Shown: piece after piece, positions 1 through 11,700 of the stretch
Layout: each line of letters starts with the position of its first letter
Numbering within the stretch: position 1 is the first letter of the stretch
DNA from: Micractinium sp. NFX-FRZ
Taxonomy: Eukaryota > Chlorophyta > Trebouxiophyceae > Chlorellales > Chlorellaceae
Assembly (NCBI GenBank): GCA_029339195.1
Contig: JAPTJF010000494.1
Location: 1-44,519, forward strand
Direction: 5' to 3'
DNA: 44,519 nt
Notes under the pieces: generated by a model
What the model was told of the DNA's origin: nothing
Databases searched by the model: none
What the model saw: only the letters and a program-made list of their open reading frames with translations
Position numbers and translations under genes: made by a program

Positions 1-1
1 G

Positions 2-3000
2 CGGCGGCGGCAGCGGCTCGGCGGCCGCGCGCCCGCACAGGCGCCCTCTTACGACCCCGGCTGCGCATCCATTTTCGGGTTCAGCCGGGCTGGGGAAGGG
101 GCGGCCCTGGCGCTCCTGCTGGAGGGCGGCAGCGGCGGCAGCGGCAGCGGGGGCGACGGCGGCGACGGCGAGGGTGCGCCCGGCGGCGGCGGCACCTCCC
201 TGCTGTGCCAGCAGCTGGTGGCGCTGCAGGCGCAGCCTGGCTCGCTGCTGGCGGAGCTGCCAGAGGGGCGGGGGCTGAGTGGGCGGGAGTGTTTGGAGCC
301 CCACCCCTGGTGGGTGGACCACCTCTCCCACAAGAGCCGGCACGACTTCCCGGGAGATGGCGGGGCAGAGGTCTACCTGCTGCAGTGGGTGTACGGCAAC
401 GTGGCTCACGCGCCCACAGGTGAGCTTGCGCCCCCTAGGGGCGGGCCGGGCAGGCGAGGAGTGGGGCGGGGCGGCTTTGCCTGCACACCCGCTTGGGCCA
501 GGCAGGGCAGGCGAACTTGGGTGGCTGGCTGTGAGGGAGCAGCCGGGCCAGATGCGCCAGGAGACGGCACAGCACTCCCTAGCTGTCCGCTGTGTCGAGT
601 CATGCTGCTCGGTGCCCCTGCTCCCTTGCCGCGCCTCGTCATGCGCGTGCAAGGCCCACATGACCCCCACATTCCATCTCCTGCCTCACCTACACGCTGC
701 CTTCATGGCCCATCGGGGGAGCACCTTCAGCGGCGCCAGCTGGGCCGTTCTCTTGGCCTTCCTCCCTCGCTTCACCCTTCCATGTGCCCCCTGCCCGCCC
801 CACCCCCCCTGCAGAGGACTTTCTGGAGCGGCAGCGGCTGGCAGCGGGCGCCAAGGGGTGCGACAATGCGGTGATGGACTGCCTGGCTGAGCTGGCGGAT
901 GTGTGGCGCCAGCTGGCGGCCGCCACGTCGCGCAAGCGCCACCTGCAGAGCCTGAGGGATGGCGTGCGGGAGGAGTCGGCGGCGGTACGCTCTTTCGAGG
1001 AGGCGGGGGCGGCGGCGCTTCGCACGCAGGTGGGTGCCGGGCGGGGGCTAGTTGGGTGAGGGGCGGGCCGAGTGTCAGGCAAAGGGCGGGGAGCAGAGAG
1101 GCAGGGCGGCAGGGAGGCAGGCAGGCAGGCAAATAGAGTGGAATGGCAGGGTGGCGGGGTGGCTGCTGCTGCACACGAAGAACACGTCTCTGCACATGGC
1201 GCCGGTACATCTTTTCAGTACCCTTGATCCACCTTACCCATGCACCCACAACCTGCACCCGTTGCATTCCAACAATGCAACAGGCGGCCGAGTTTTTCGA
1301 TGAGGTCGGCGGCAGCGGCAGCCCGCGCGCCGGCGGCAGCGGCGCCATGCACTGGTCCCAGCGCGCGCTCGGCAAGCTGCAGCGCTTCCACCAGCTCAAG
1401 GATGAGAGCAGCATCAGGTGGGTGCAGTAAATGGTTATGTAACGGTTATGCAACTCCCCACCTACCCAGCCGGGCCAGGACACACACACACACCATTGCA
1501 TTGCCACACTACTGTATCCCCGCTGCCGACCGCCACGCCCTTCTTTCCTGTGCCCGCCCTGCCTGTTACACCCGATCCGACCCTCGCGCCTGCCCTGTCT
1601 TTCCTGCAGGTATGCCCAGGCGCTCATCGACCGGGAGGTGGCAGTGCTGGAGCTGGCAGAGGAGGTGAGCGGGCACCACCACCCCATATGTGTGTCCCGC
1701 AGATGGACATGCGTGAGCTCAGCCCCGCAGGCCTTGCCCATCAGTCGGTGACTGATTCATTGCCATCTGTTGCTGTTGCTTCTGCAGATGGATCTGCATG
1801 AGCTCAGCCTGGCGGGCGCCGAGGTGCAGTCGATTGAGGCGGCGCTGGGCGATGCGCAGCGCGGCATGGGCGAGGCGGAGGCGGAGCGGGCGCGGCTGGC
1901 GGCAGAGGGGCCGGCGTCGCACCGCAAGAAGGACCTGCTGGACAAGGTGTGGGGGGCTTTCACATTGCATTGTTTGTTGGGAGGGGCGGGGGAGCAGGCA
2001 GAAGCGGTGTGTGCAAGCTCACACGGAGGCTGAGCGCTGGGAGCGGCTGCACCACCTGCAACTTCGTTCCCCATCTGTCCTGTCACCCAAGCCTCTTCAT
2101 CTGAAGCCTTGCATTATCATACTTGCGTTGCATGCTTGTGCAGGTGAACAAGGAGGCTGAGCACCGGGAGCGGCTGCAGGAGCTGCAGCAGCGCATTGCA
2201 GCGGGGGAGGAGCGCATCTGCAGCGGTGAGCAGTGCAGGGCCCCTCCTTGGGCCGAACTGGATTGTGTGTCCTCTGTTCTTGACTTTTGCGGTGCCTCCG
2301 TCCTGGTCTTTGGGTGTTACTGGCATTGTGGCGGCCTAACATTGGTCGAGCCGGGGCAACAGCGTGCAGTGCAAATGGCTGGCGAGAGCTACTGGCCAGG
2401 TGGCATACCTGAGCGCTGCAGAGGCCGCGCCCCGCAGCCCGCCCCACTGCCTTCAGCCAGCGCTTTCCGCTCACCGCACCGCTCCGCCCCGCCCTGCAGA
2501 GGAGGGCTTCCTGGCGGACGCACGCAAGCGGCATGAGAAGCTGACTGCTGACCTGGAGGAGGTGAGCTGAGCTGGCGAGACAAGCACGCTGCTGAGCTGG
2601 CAGGCTGCTCAACTGGCATGCTGCCGGGCTGGTGGAGCCGGTCTGCCCTGGCATGCGATGTGCCGCACCATGCCCGGCGCCATCCCGGCATCAGGCTGTG
2701 CCATCAGCCCGGAAAGTCCTCCGTCTTGCCTCACCCCCCCTGCCGCCGCCCCTGCCTCAGCACCCCCACCCGGCCCTCCCACCTGCTGCTACCGTGCAGG
2801 TGCGGGCTGAGATGGCGTCTTTCCTCGAGCGCCGGGCAGCCCTGGACCGCGCCTGCCACGACGTGCTGACGGCGCAGGCAAGCCGGGCAGGGCAGCGTGT
2901 CTTTGCTTGCGCGTATGTGTGGGTGGGGAGCCTGCCCAGGCCTGCTCCTCCCTCCCTCTGGCCCCCTCACAGGCTTCCGCTGGCCCACCAGAAACACGCT

Positions 3001-6000
3001 CAAGCGTCCAGCCTGGCTTGCCCCACTGCCTGGCATTCCCTGCCGATGCCAGCGAATCCCTGTCAGATCAGTCTCCCGCTCCCCCGCGCCCCTGCAACCC
3101 GGCTGCTCACTATCACCCCTTCCCTAACTGTGTGTCTGCAGGAGCGGGACCGCGACCAGCAGCTGACCGATGCCCACGTGGACCAGCGGATACGGTGGGC
3201 ACGCGAGCCAGAAATGATTCATACTTGTGTCACCTCTGGGCTGTGGCTGGGATGCCGGGAAGGCTTGCAGTCTGTCTGTCTGGCTTGCTGGCTGCCTTCA
3301 GCCGGCCAGCACCCCTGCCCTGCTCGGCTGGCCAACCTTGCTTGCTTGCCTGCTGGATTGCTGGCTTGCTTGCTGGCTGGCTGGATGGCATGACTCCTCT
3401 CTCTTTCCCCCTGTCGCGCTGCTTCCGGTATTCCCGTGGGGTGTGCAGGGCGGTGTGGCAGGTGGTGACGTGCGTGGCGGATGCCATCCGGCTCCTGCCC
3501 GACCGCTACGCCCCGGACGCCCAGTCCCGCGAGGCGGAGCGCCACATCCGCTGCACAGGTACATGTAGGGCAGGCAGGGGCGGCCTCGCCTCGCCGGCCA
3601 GCCTGCCTGAACCCCGGGCTGTCTTTTTACACCCTACCAGAAGCTGCACCAGTGCAGTGTGCTAGCGCGACGGTTGCGCAGTAGCTGCTTGGTGTATCAC
3701 AGGTGTTTCTGGCGGGCCCGCTGACCCCCGCCCACCTCTGCAGGCCCGGCCCCAAGGCCCTGGTCCTCTCGCCCGGCCCAGCTTTGGGCCTGTGCAACGG
3801 CGCTGAGACGCTAGCGCTCTGCCTCTTATATTCTGCTGACCCACTCCACTGACCCTGTGCCCGTCCATGCCCCGCAGGCCAGGCGCAGGGTCTGTGTGAC
3901 GACATTGATGAGCGCGCCTCCACGCTGTGGGGCGACCTGGAGCGGCTGCGCCGGCGGGCGGTGGACCTGGCCTGCTGCGATGCCAGCCTGGTGGTGGAGA
4001 CGGCGGCGCTGGAGGTCATCCGCACGCAGGCAAGCAAACACGGCAGTGCATTGTAGTGTGGTCTAGTAATCGTGTGCAAGAATGGTATGCTAGCCTGGTG
4101 GTGGAGATGGCGGCCCGTTGGAAGTCATCCGCACGCAGGCAAGCAAGCACGCTAGTGCACTGCTGGTGGCGGTGGGGTGGAGCCACATGGCCCACGCACC
4201 CACCCACCCCGTCGTGCAAAATCCATTTCCTTCTATTTGCTGTCTTGTTGTTTGCTTGGTCCTTTTTGTCGTGGCTCCACAGTATTGCACCGCGGTCTTG
4301 GTTCTCCCCTGCTGTCTCACTTCGCACTTCACCCCATTGCCGCTGCCTGGAACCTGCCTTCTGAGACCAAACCCTGCGTTGCCCTGCTGCAGCTGGAGGA
4401 TGCGGCGGTTGCTGCCCGGGAGGCTGCCACGCTTGACCTGCTGCGCGAGCTGGAGCTGGAGGAAGCTGCCAAGAAGGTGGGCTGCTGAGGGAGGCCCCCG
4501 CGGTGGTGCAGCAAAAGGCCTTCCACTGTGACTGATTGGAGTGCTCCCTCAAGTGTTTTATCACGAGAGGTCGGCACCGTGCGAAGGGCCGAAGCAGCAA
4601 AATGGGCGCTGGATAATTCCTTGAGTGTATGTGAACGCGGGCTGATGCGTTTCCCTCTCGCCTGCAGGCCGCGGAAGGGAAGAAGGGGAAGAAGAAGAAG
4701 AAGAAGGGCGGGCGGGCGGCGGAGGAAGAGGAGGAGACGGAGGAGGAGGCAGCAGCGGCAGGGGTGGCCTCGGGGCCAGCTTCCAAGTCGGCAGCGGTTG
4801 CAGGGGCTTTGGGCTTTGGAAGCAGCAGAGGGGAGGGTGCAGCAGCAAGATCGGGAGGAGCGGCGGGGGGCAAGGGCGGTGGTGGCGGCGGCAGCAGCGG
4901 CAGTGGCAGTGGAAATGGCAGCGGTGCCATGACTGGAGTGGCGGCAGCTGCCCAGCAGCTGCTGTCCAGCCTGGAACAGATGGCACCTGAGCTCAGGTGA
5001 GGCGGTACCGCCATTCGATGGTGTCTTGGGTGTTCCAAAACGGGGCTCTTGCCACTGTTGGCACCGGATGCTCTGCATTGGAGGGCCCCTGCACGCCCGC
5101 CCTTCTGGGAAACACGGCATCTGATTTGTTTACTTCCCGCAGCCACCAGCAGCCCGCCTGCTGCTCCCTGCTGACTCTCCCGCCTGCTATGTGCCGCGCC
5201 CCTGCCGCCTTCCCCCTATTTGCTGCTGCCAACAACTTCCTTGATCAAATGTGCCTCCCTGCAGGGCGGAGTTGGAATATGAGGCGGCCCTCGAGCGGCG
5301 GCGGCAGGAGCTGGATGCGGAGCGGCGGCGGCAGGAGCAGGAGATGATGCGGTGGGTGGGGCCGGCGCGCAGGCTTTGCGCATTCACCTTGGTTGTGCTG
5401 CACATTGGCACATTGCACATTGGCACATTGCGCATTGCGCATTGGCAGGGGAGGCAGTGGCGGTCGGCGTGCAGCAGGGGGCATGCCTGCTGAGGCAGCA
5501 GGGGGCATGCTGAGGCAGGTGGGCATGCAGGGGGGCGGGCAAAGGGGGGATGCACCCGCCCCTCCCCGCCATGTCTGGCAGACCGCGGCAGGCGGGAAGC
5601 ACAGATGTCATGCAGGCACCCCGCTGCTGTGCCACCTGCGCAGTGCCGCAACCTGACATCACCCACTTTGGCCTGGCGTGTGTGTGCAGGATGGCACAAG
5701 AGGCTTCCTTGCGGGAGCTGCAGCAGCAGGCTTCTGCGGCGGTAGCAGCGGGAGGCAAGGGAGGCAAAGGGGCGGTGGCGGCGGCACGCAGCGGCGGCAG
5801 CGTGAAGGGCGGGGGCAGCGGGGCACCAGCCGGCGGAGCAGCAGCAGGAGCAGCAGGGGCAGCGGCTGGTCTGGGAGGAAAGTCGCCCAAAAAGGGTGGT
5901 GCTGTTGTGGTGGCCGCCGGCCCCGCTGCCAGCGCCAGCGGCAGCCGCTCGGCACCGGGCACCCCCGGCAAAGTCAAGGCGGCAGGCGCTGCAGCAGCTG

Positions 6001-8416
6001 CCAGCACTGGCGGGCGTGTCATCACAGTGGCTGTGGCGGCTGTGCGCGGCGGCAGCGGGCGGGTGGCGCAGCCGGCGTCGCCGCCCCCGCCGCCCCCGCC
6101 CGGCGGCAGCAAGTCGCCAGCCAAGCCCGCCGCCGCAGGAGCAGCAGCGGTGGCAGTGGCGGCGGCGCCCGGTGCAGCGCCAGCTTCTGCCGGCAGTACT
6201 GGTACCGCTGGCAGCAGCAGCAGCAGCGCACAGCAGCCCAAGACTGAGATGAGGGTGACCTCGTTTTACGGGGACTGGCGCTGCTTCTGCGGGGAAACCA
6301 ACCGCTTGTGGGACACCTGCGTGTGCGGGCAGATCCCGCCCTGCAGGTGAGACCCGCACCACCTCCTGCTTTAGCGCCGCCCGTGTATTGCCTGTGCGCC
6401 CATGCATGCATCACCCATGCATGCCTCGCCCGGGCCCAGGCCTGGCGCCCACCCTGCGCCTGTGCACCTGCCACGCTGCGCCGCCTGCGGGGTTGGTTGG
6501 GGGGCCTTGCATGGGTGCCCTGCAACGCCAGCTTGCCTTGCTCAGCGCTGACGGGGCTGAGTCAAGACCGTTTTCAATCAACCCACTTAACCTGCGCGTG
6601 TTTGGCCCCCCTTTCTTGGCATGGCATTGTGACAGGGACTGGGTGCGAGGGCGGTGCACGTACAAGACGCGCTGCCGCTTTGCCCACCCGCCGTTTGAGG
6701 TGAGTCCAGCCCTGACATCGCGTGCCTGCCTGCTCGACTTGCCTGCCAGCCTGCATTTCAACAGCGCCAGCCAAACCGCATCCCATGCTGCTCTTGCTAT
6801 CCGCCATGCGCGGCCACGCTTGCCATGCCCCGCATGCCCACCCCTCCACCCGCTGCCCCTGCACAGCCCCTTCTCATGATGCCACTGTGAACTCTGGCTG
6901 TTGCTGCTTCTCCGACCGACTTTCCACCCACCCGCTGCACCCCTCCCTGCCGCTCGCCCGCCTACAGCTGCTTGACTCCCTGCCACGGCCCAAGAGCCCC
7001 ATAGCCAAGCCCTCCCCCGATGCTCTGGTGTACAGCAAGAGCGGCGCCAGCGCTGCACGCACTGGCAGCGGCAAGGCCGCGTCGGGGCCGCAGCCCGTGA
7101 CCACCCCAGATGCGCCGGCGGTGGTGGCCGCACCCCGGGTGGTTGCTGTGACTGCGGCTGGAAAGGGCGGCACCGGCGGGCGCACCGTGCAGCTGGTCAA
7201 GCCCGGCGGGCGACCCGGCAGCAGCGTGCCGCCGGCTGCGGCGGCGGCGGCGGCGAGCAAGGCAGGCGGCGCCAGCGCGGCAGACGCTGCGCCGCCGCCG
7301 CCCCTCAAGCCCGCCCCTTGGGCCAAACTTGCGTCGGGGGCGGCAGCAGCAGCGCCTCCAGCAGCACCGGTGTCGGCAGCAGCGTCCCCTGCGGCTCCCG
7401 CCCTGGCACAGCTGGCCGCCCTTCCGGCGGTACCAGCAGCAGCAGCCGGAGTGGACAGCTCAGATGGCTCCTCCGCTTTCAGCCTGTTTGGTGGCAGCAA
7501 CCCGCTGCTGTCTGCTCTGGGTGGCGGGGCCAGCGGCCACGGCGGCAGCGAGCTGATGCTTGGCGCCCTGGGCCAGGAGCCGGCAGGCAGCATGGAGACA
7601 GCTGGCCTGGGGCCCTTTGGCGGCAGCGGCAGCCTCTTTGGCCCAGGCATGTTTGCGCAAGGGGCGCCGCCCGGGGCAGCGGCCGACTCACAGCCCCTTC
7701 TCATGCAGCAGCAGCAGCAGCAGCAGCAGGGTGCGCCGCAGGCACAGCAGGCGCAGCAGCAGCTGCATATGCCCATGAGCCCCGGCCAGCTCAGCAGCCG
7801 CCCCGGCAGCAGCATGGCTCATTCGCCGCTGCTGCTGAGCCCGCAGCAGCCTCGCTTGTCCCTGGGGCCGGCCTCCCCCTCGGGAGCCCCGCCCGCCTCC
7901 CTGCCCTTCCACTCGAGCGGCCTGGGAAGCCCCCTGGGGGATTTGCCCCTGGGCGTGAGCAGCCCTGCAGCAGGCGGTGAGCGGGGCCTGGACCTCCCAG
8001 GGCTGGCCGCGTTCCAGCACCACCTGCACCAGCCAGGCGCTGGCTTCAGCAACGGCGGGCCCACCGGCGGGCTGCCCTTTGCCGGCGGCTCGCTGCTGGG
8101 CGGCTTCGGCGGGCTGGGGCCGCACGCCGGCGGTGCTGGCGGCTTGGGCGGCTTTGGCGGCGGCGGGCTGGGGCTGGGAGGAGGTGTCAGCGGTACCACC
8201 AGCAGTACCATCAGCGGTACTGCCAGCCGGATGGAGGACTGGTCAGACCTGCAGCAGCAGCTGCCGTCCGACTTGGGGGCCATGCTGGGGTCGGACCCTT
8301 CCCTGCAGCAGCACTCTCCTCAGCACTCACCGCTGAAACCAGCGCCGGCGCCGGCTGGCCCCGACGCTGCCGGCAGCGGTGGTGCGCTCGGCAGCGCAGC
8401 GGCGCACTGGTTCTGA
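2..8416 (+). CDS. Coiled-coil protein with RanBP2-like and CCCH zinc fingers (5' partial)
   Basis: Seventeen exons join in frame: 2-419, 815-1029, 1284-1417, 1610-1664, 1788-1946, 2144-2225, 2500-2561, 2800-2877, 3142-3194, 3449-3558, 3878-4029, 4393-4476, 4668-4996, 5265-5351, 5690-6346, 6636-6699, 6968-8416, giving 1395 residues and a stop. The true start lies upstream of the window. The middle is long charged coiled coil (exons 2-14) with a Lys-rich patch near 4680-4720. Exon 15 ends with a W-R-C-F-C...N...C-V-C motif like a RanBP2 zinc finger. It runs straight into C-x7-C-x5-C-x3-H across the 6346/6636 junction, a CCCH finger of RNA-binding type. The 480-residue tail is Ala/Gly/Ser/Gln-rich. 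Two introns, at 2878 and 4030, start with GC instead of GT. CCCH and RanBP2 fingers usually bind RNA, so an RNA-related role is inferred; I do not recognise the family. Confidence 0.8.
1694..1735 (+). repeat. Exon relic: acceptor side of exon 5 (1788-1946)
   Basis: The intron copy reads CCCGCAG then ATGGACATGCGTGAGCTCAG. It matches the real acceptor and exon start at 1781-1810 at about 19 of the first 23 exon bases, 85 bp upstream of the original. The copied AG is intact. Confidence 0.75.
2010..2062 (+). repeat. Exon relic: acceptor side of exon 6 (2144-2225)
   Basis: About 42 of 53 positions match the sequence spanning the real acceptor at 2143, 127 bp downstream. The match includes GGAGGCTGAGC and GGGAGCGGCTGCA. 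In the relic the acceptor CAG has become CAA. Confidence 0.8.
4079..4147 (+). repeat. Exon relic: donor side of exon 11 (3878-4029)
   Basis: The copy of the exon end carries CAGCCTGGTGGTGGAGA-like sequence, then GTCATCCGCACGCAG and the unusual GC donor GCAAGCAA. It lies about 108-110 bp after the original. One base has been lost, so the reading frame is shifted. Confidence 0.85.
5396..5447 (+). repeat. Short tandem repeat of CACATTGG type in intron 14
   Basis: The element (G)CACATTG(G) is repeated about six times, drifting to GCGCATTG near the end. It lies inside the 5352-5689 intron of the zinc-finger gene. Confidence 0.8.
7706..7729 (+). repeat. (CAG)n microsatellite coding poly-Gln
   Basis: Eight consecutive CAG codons follow a Met codon in the last exon of the zinc-finger gene. 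They lie in a low-complexity Gln/Ala stretch and are probably length-variable. Confidence 0.9.
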
Positions 8417-8507
8417 GATGCGCTGCGTGAAAGCTGCCCATGCCGCTCTCTGATGTGTGTGGCGGCAGGCATGGTCATGTTGCATGTTGCATGTTGAATG
8501 TTGACTC

Positions 8508-8512
8508 TGTAA
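8508..8512 (+). terminator. TGTAA poly(A) signal of the zinc-finger gene
   Basis: TGTAA, the green-algal polyadenylation signal, lies 92 nt after the stop codon at 8416. Confidence 0.6.
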
Positions 8513-8691
8513 GCGCAAGTTATCTCCGGCTCAAGCTGAGGCGGCTTGCAAGAGTCACTGGCAAGGGTGTGGAGGCCGGGCAGTAGCCACAGGTGCTGCC
8601 GGCACTCACTGCTGCGGGCACCAGGCAGCCGCAGGCACCAACCACTTGCCAACCTCGGGTTCTGAAACTAAACACGCAGCTAATTTGCTTC

Positions 8692-8696
8692 TTACA
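8692..8696 (-). terminator. TGTAA poly(A) signal of the AP endonuclease gene
   Basis: TTACA on the + strand reads TGTAA on the minus strand, 76 nt past the stop codon of the gene ending at 8772. Confidence 0.6.
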
Positions 8697-8771
8697 GGGT
8701 GTTCTGAATTCAAAATTTCCAGCGGGATGTCCTGAGCTGTGCTGGATGCATTTGCAGAGGATCAGCCCTTT

Positions 8772-11700
8772 TCAGCCCTTTTTAGCGAAGAAAGAACCTA
8801 TTGTCCGCTGCCCCGCATCCGGCTGCTGCTGTTGTTGCTGCTTGGCTGGCTTGCCGCCAATGCCAGGCTTGCTGCCAGCAGGCTTGTGCTGCAGTGCAGG
8901 CTGCCGCTCCTGCGGCTTGTCTGCCGCTACGCCACAGTGCTCTTCCACCTCTGCCCTGCCTTCCTTCTCAGTATCCTGCTGCGAGCCGCCTGCCGCGTGG
9001 CTGCCTGATGCCGCTGCATGCCGCGCCCGCTTCTGCCGCTGCTGCCGTCCGTCCTCCCCTGCCTCCTTGCCCCGCTCCGCATCTTGCTGCTCGCTGCCGC
9101 CGACTGGTTGTGCCGCCACCCCAGAGTCCCCACATGCCGCTGCTGCTGCCTCTGATACACTTGCGCCGCCTCCGCTGCCCTGTGCAGCCTGCGCCTCCGC
9201 TGCTGCGCCCGCCGTGCTGCCACCAGCACTGCCGCTCTTGCCAGCTTCAGCCGAGCGCTTCCGGCCCGCCGCAAACAGATTCGCGATCCGGTTGGGAGGG
9301 TTGAACCGGCGGTGGAGGCGCTGCCAGTGCTGGCAGGGCGGGTGCGGCGACAGCGGCGGGAGGTCACGAAACTCGACTTGTATGCCTGCAGTGGGAGGGG
9401 CGGTAGGAGGGAGGGTACGTGTAGCACGCAGGCAAGCGAAGAGGCGGGGTCAGGCAACCTGGTGCCAGTATGCCGTCTGCGGTGGGGGCGGGTGGGCACA
9501 GGTCTAGGACAGCTGGCCCAGAGCCAGGCACGGGCACAGCTCAGAGCAGCACAGCACAGCAGGGGCAGCATGCATCAGTGGCTACTGTGCTGCCCCTTTG
9601 GGACGCCGCTTCCATCCCCTCCTCGAACCCAACCCAGATGTGCACACTGTGCACATGCCTGCATGGTCGCTCCATTTGGGGGGCAGCGCCTCTGCGGACA
9701 GCACCTCACAAGAGACAACCCGGCCCAGCAGGCCCGGCGTGCACAGCACGTAGTCAATGCGCAGGCCCTGCAGGCAGGCGTGGCGGGGCGGAGGTGAAGA
9801 GGTGAATAGGTGAAGAGGGGCTGCTGGTGGGCAGAACGGCATTCCCTGCTGGCGCGCTCTGCACACAGCACAAGAGTGTGCAGTGCAATGGGCGGGCCCT
9901 GCATGCAGGGCACGGGGCGGAGCGGGGTGGTGGCCCAGGGGTGGTCCCGAGGATTGTGAAGAGGTTGGCATGGTAGGCACATTGTTCTCCCAAGACAGCC
10001 GGCCAGCGGGCCGGCCAGAAACAGCCCAAATAGACGACAGGGCAGACTGGCCCGCCCTTGAGCTGCATGCCCCTTCAGCCTGCCTCAGGGGCTGGTCCCA
10101 CCCTGGCAGCACACCCACCTAACCATACACACACTCACGTGGTTGAAGGCGCGGGCAGAGGTCTTTTCGTTCCACACCGTGTAGATGCTGCCCTCTTCGG
10201 GGTGCAGGCGGCGCCACACGTCTGCAGGTTGCAATAGGATGAGGAGGGGGAGGGGCACGGAGTGTGTAACCCACACCAGGGTGCACACACACCGGGCACC
10301 CTCCGCCACCTGTGCATAGCTGCCGCTCAGCGTGCACAGCGCCGCCTGCTCCTCCTCCGTGCGCACAGACGTTGAAAACCCGTAGCCACAAATACAGGGG
10401 TTCCCCACCTGTGTAGCTGTCGGTCAGCGCGCGCAGCGCCGCCTGCTCCTCCTCCCCGTACACGTCGTTGTATGGGCCCAGTGCGGGGTGCACATCCCGC
10501 GGCTCGGCTGGCACGTTGAAGTCGCCCACAAGAATGACCTGCGGGGTAGGGAGTGCCGGGCTTGATTTCGGTTGGGCGAATGTAAGTCGGAGGCTGAAGT
10601 GAGTTGAGTGTGTAGGTGCAGCTTACCACCTGGGTGGAAAGGGCACAGTGAGAAGGGAATGGCCCTGGGAAGTCATCTGGGATGGTAGAAAGTCACCCGC
10701 ATGCATGACCTAGTAACAGAGGTGAGGTGAGCGTGGGCAGGGAGGCAGTGGAGGGAGGAGCGGACGGCGAAGAGGGGGGGGGGGTACCTCAGCGGCAGAG
10801 CGCCCGGCTGCCTCCCACACGCTCTGCTCGAGCGCTTCTGCCCCAGTTGCCCTTCCGCCCGCCCTGCCTTTCTCGAATCCGGCATGCCCATCTGTGCTGC
10901 AGACCCCTCCCTGCCCGCCCCAGACAGCTGGCAGCGCAGCCAGCTCCACCCATGCTGCCCGCTCACCTGTCTATCAGCTGCTGCCAGCGTGTCACACTCG
11001 CGCTTGTCCCAGCACAACTAGTGTATTGCTCTTGCATGTAAGGGCCTCCCGCCTCTTATGGCCGCTGCCCGCTCCCCTCCCCCATGCATGCATGCGTACC
11101 TCGCGGCCCGCTGCCGCCAGCTCATCACACTTGCGCTTGAGCGCCTCTAGAAAGCGCAGCTTGTAGGCGAGGCGGGGGCGGTCGGGGCGGTCGCCAGCGT
11201 TGGGCACATACACGTTGACCTGAGGCAGTTCATGAGGTAGGGGACAGGCACATGTTCAGCGTAAACATTTGCCAGGCATGGCTCAGCAGGCGCACCAAAG
11301 CTCGCCACAGCAGTAAACAACACAACACAGCGCGGCACAGCGCAGCGCAGTACAGTGCAGCGCAGCTTACCAGCACAAAGTGGCGGTGGTCGGTGATCAC
11401 CACCCTGCACAGCGCAACGCAGCACAGCACCAGACAATGACTGCATAAATGGCAGTGGCCTGCGATCGCCGCCCTGCACAGCAAAGCAAAGCAAAGCACA
11501 CACAAAGCGCACCCGGCCACATGCTCGCTGAGACAATGGGGCGTGCACCACCCTCCTGCTGCTGCCCCGCCGCCTGCTGCCCGGCCTGGCGCCCCCCTTG
11601 CTGCTGCCGCCGCAGCCACCTGCCGTCACTCATGCCTTGGCCTGCCTTGCCACCTGCCCTCTCGTTCAACATGTCAACCCTCCTCATCCCCCCGCTTCCC

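Larger units (their letters stand above)
8417..8771. other. Convergent intergenic spacer
   Basis: This holds the 3' UTRs of the zinc-finger gene (+) and the AP endonuclease gene (-). It contains heptamer-like repeats of TGCATGT at about 8476-8500 and a TGTAA signal for each strand. I see no gene here. Confidence 0.6.
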
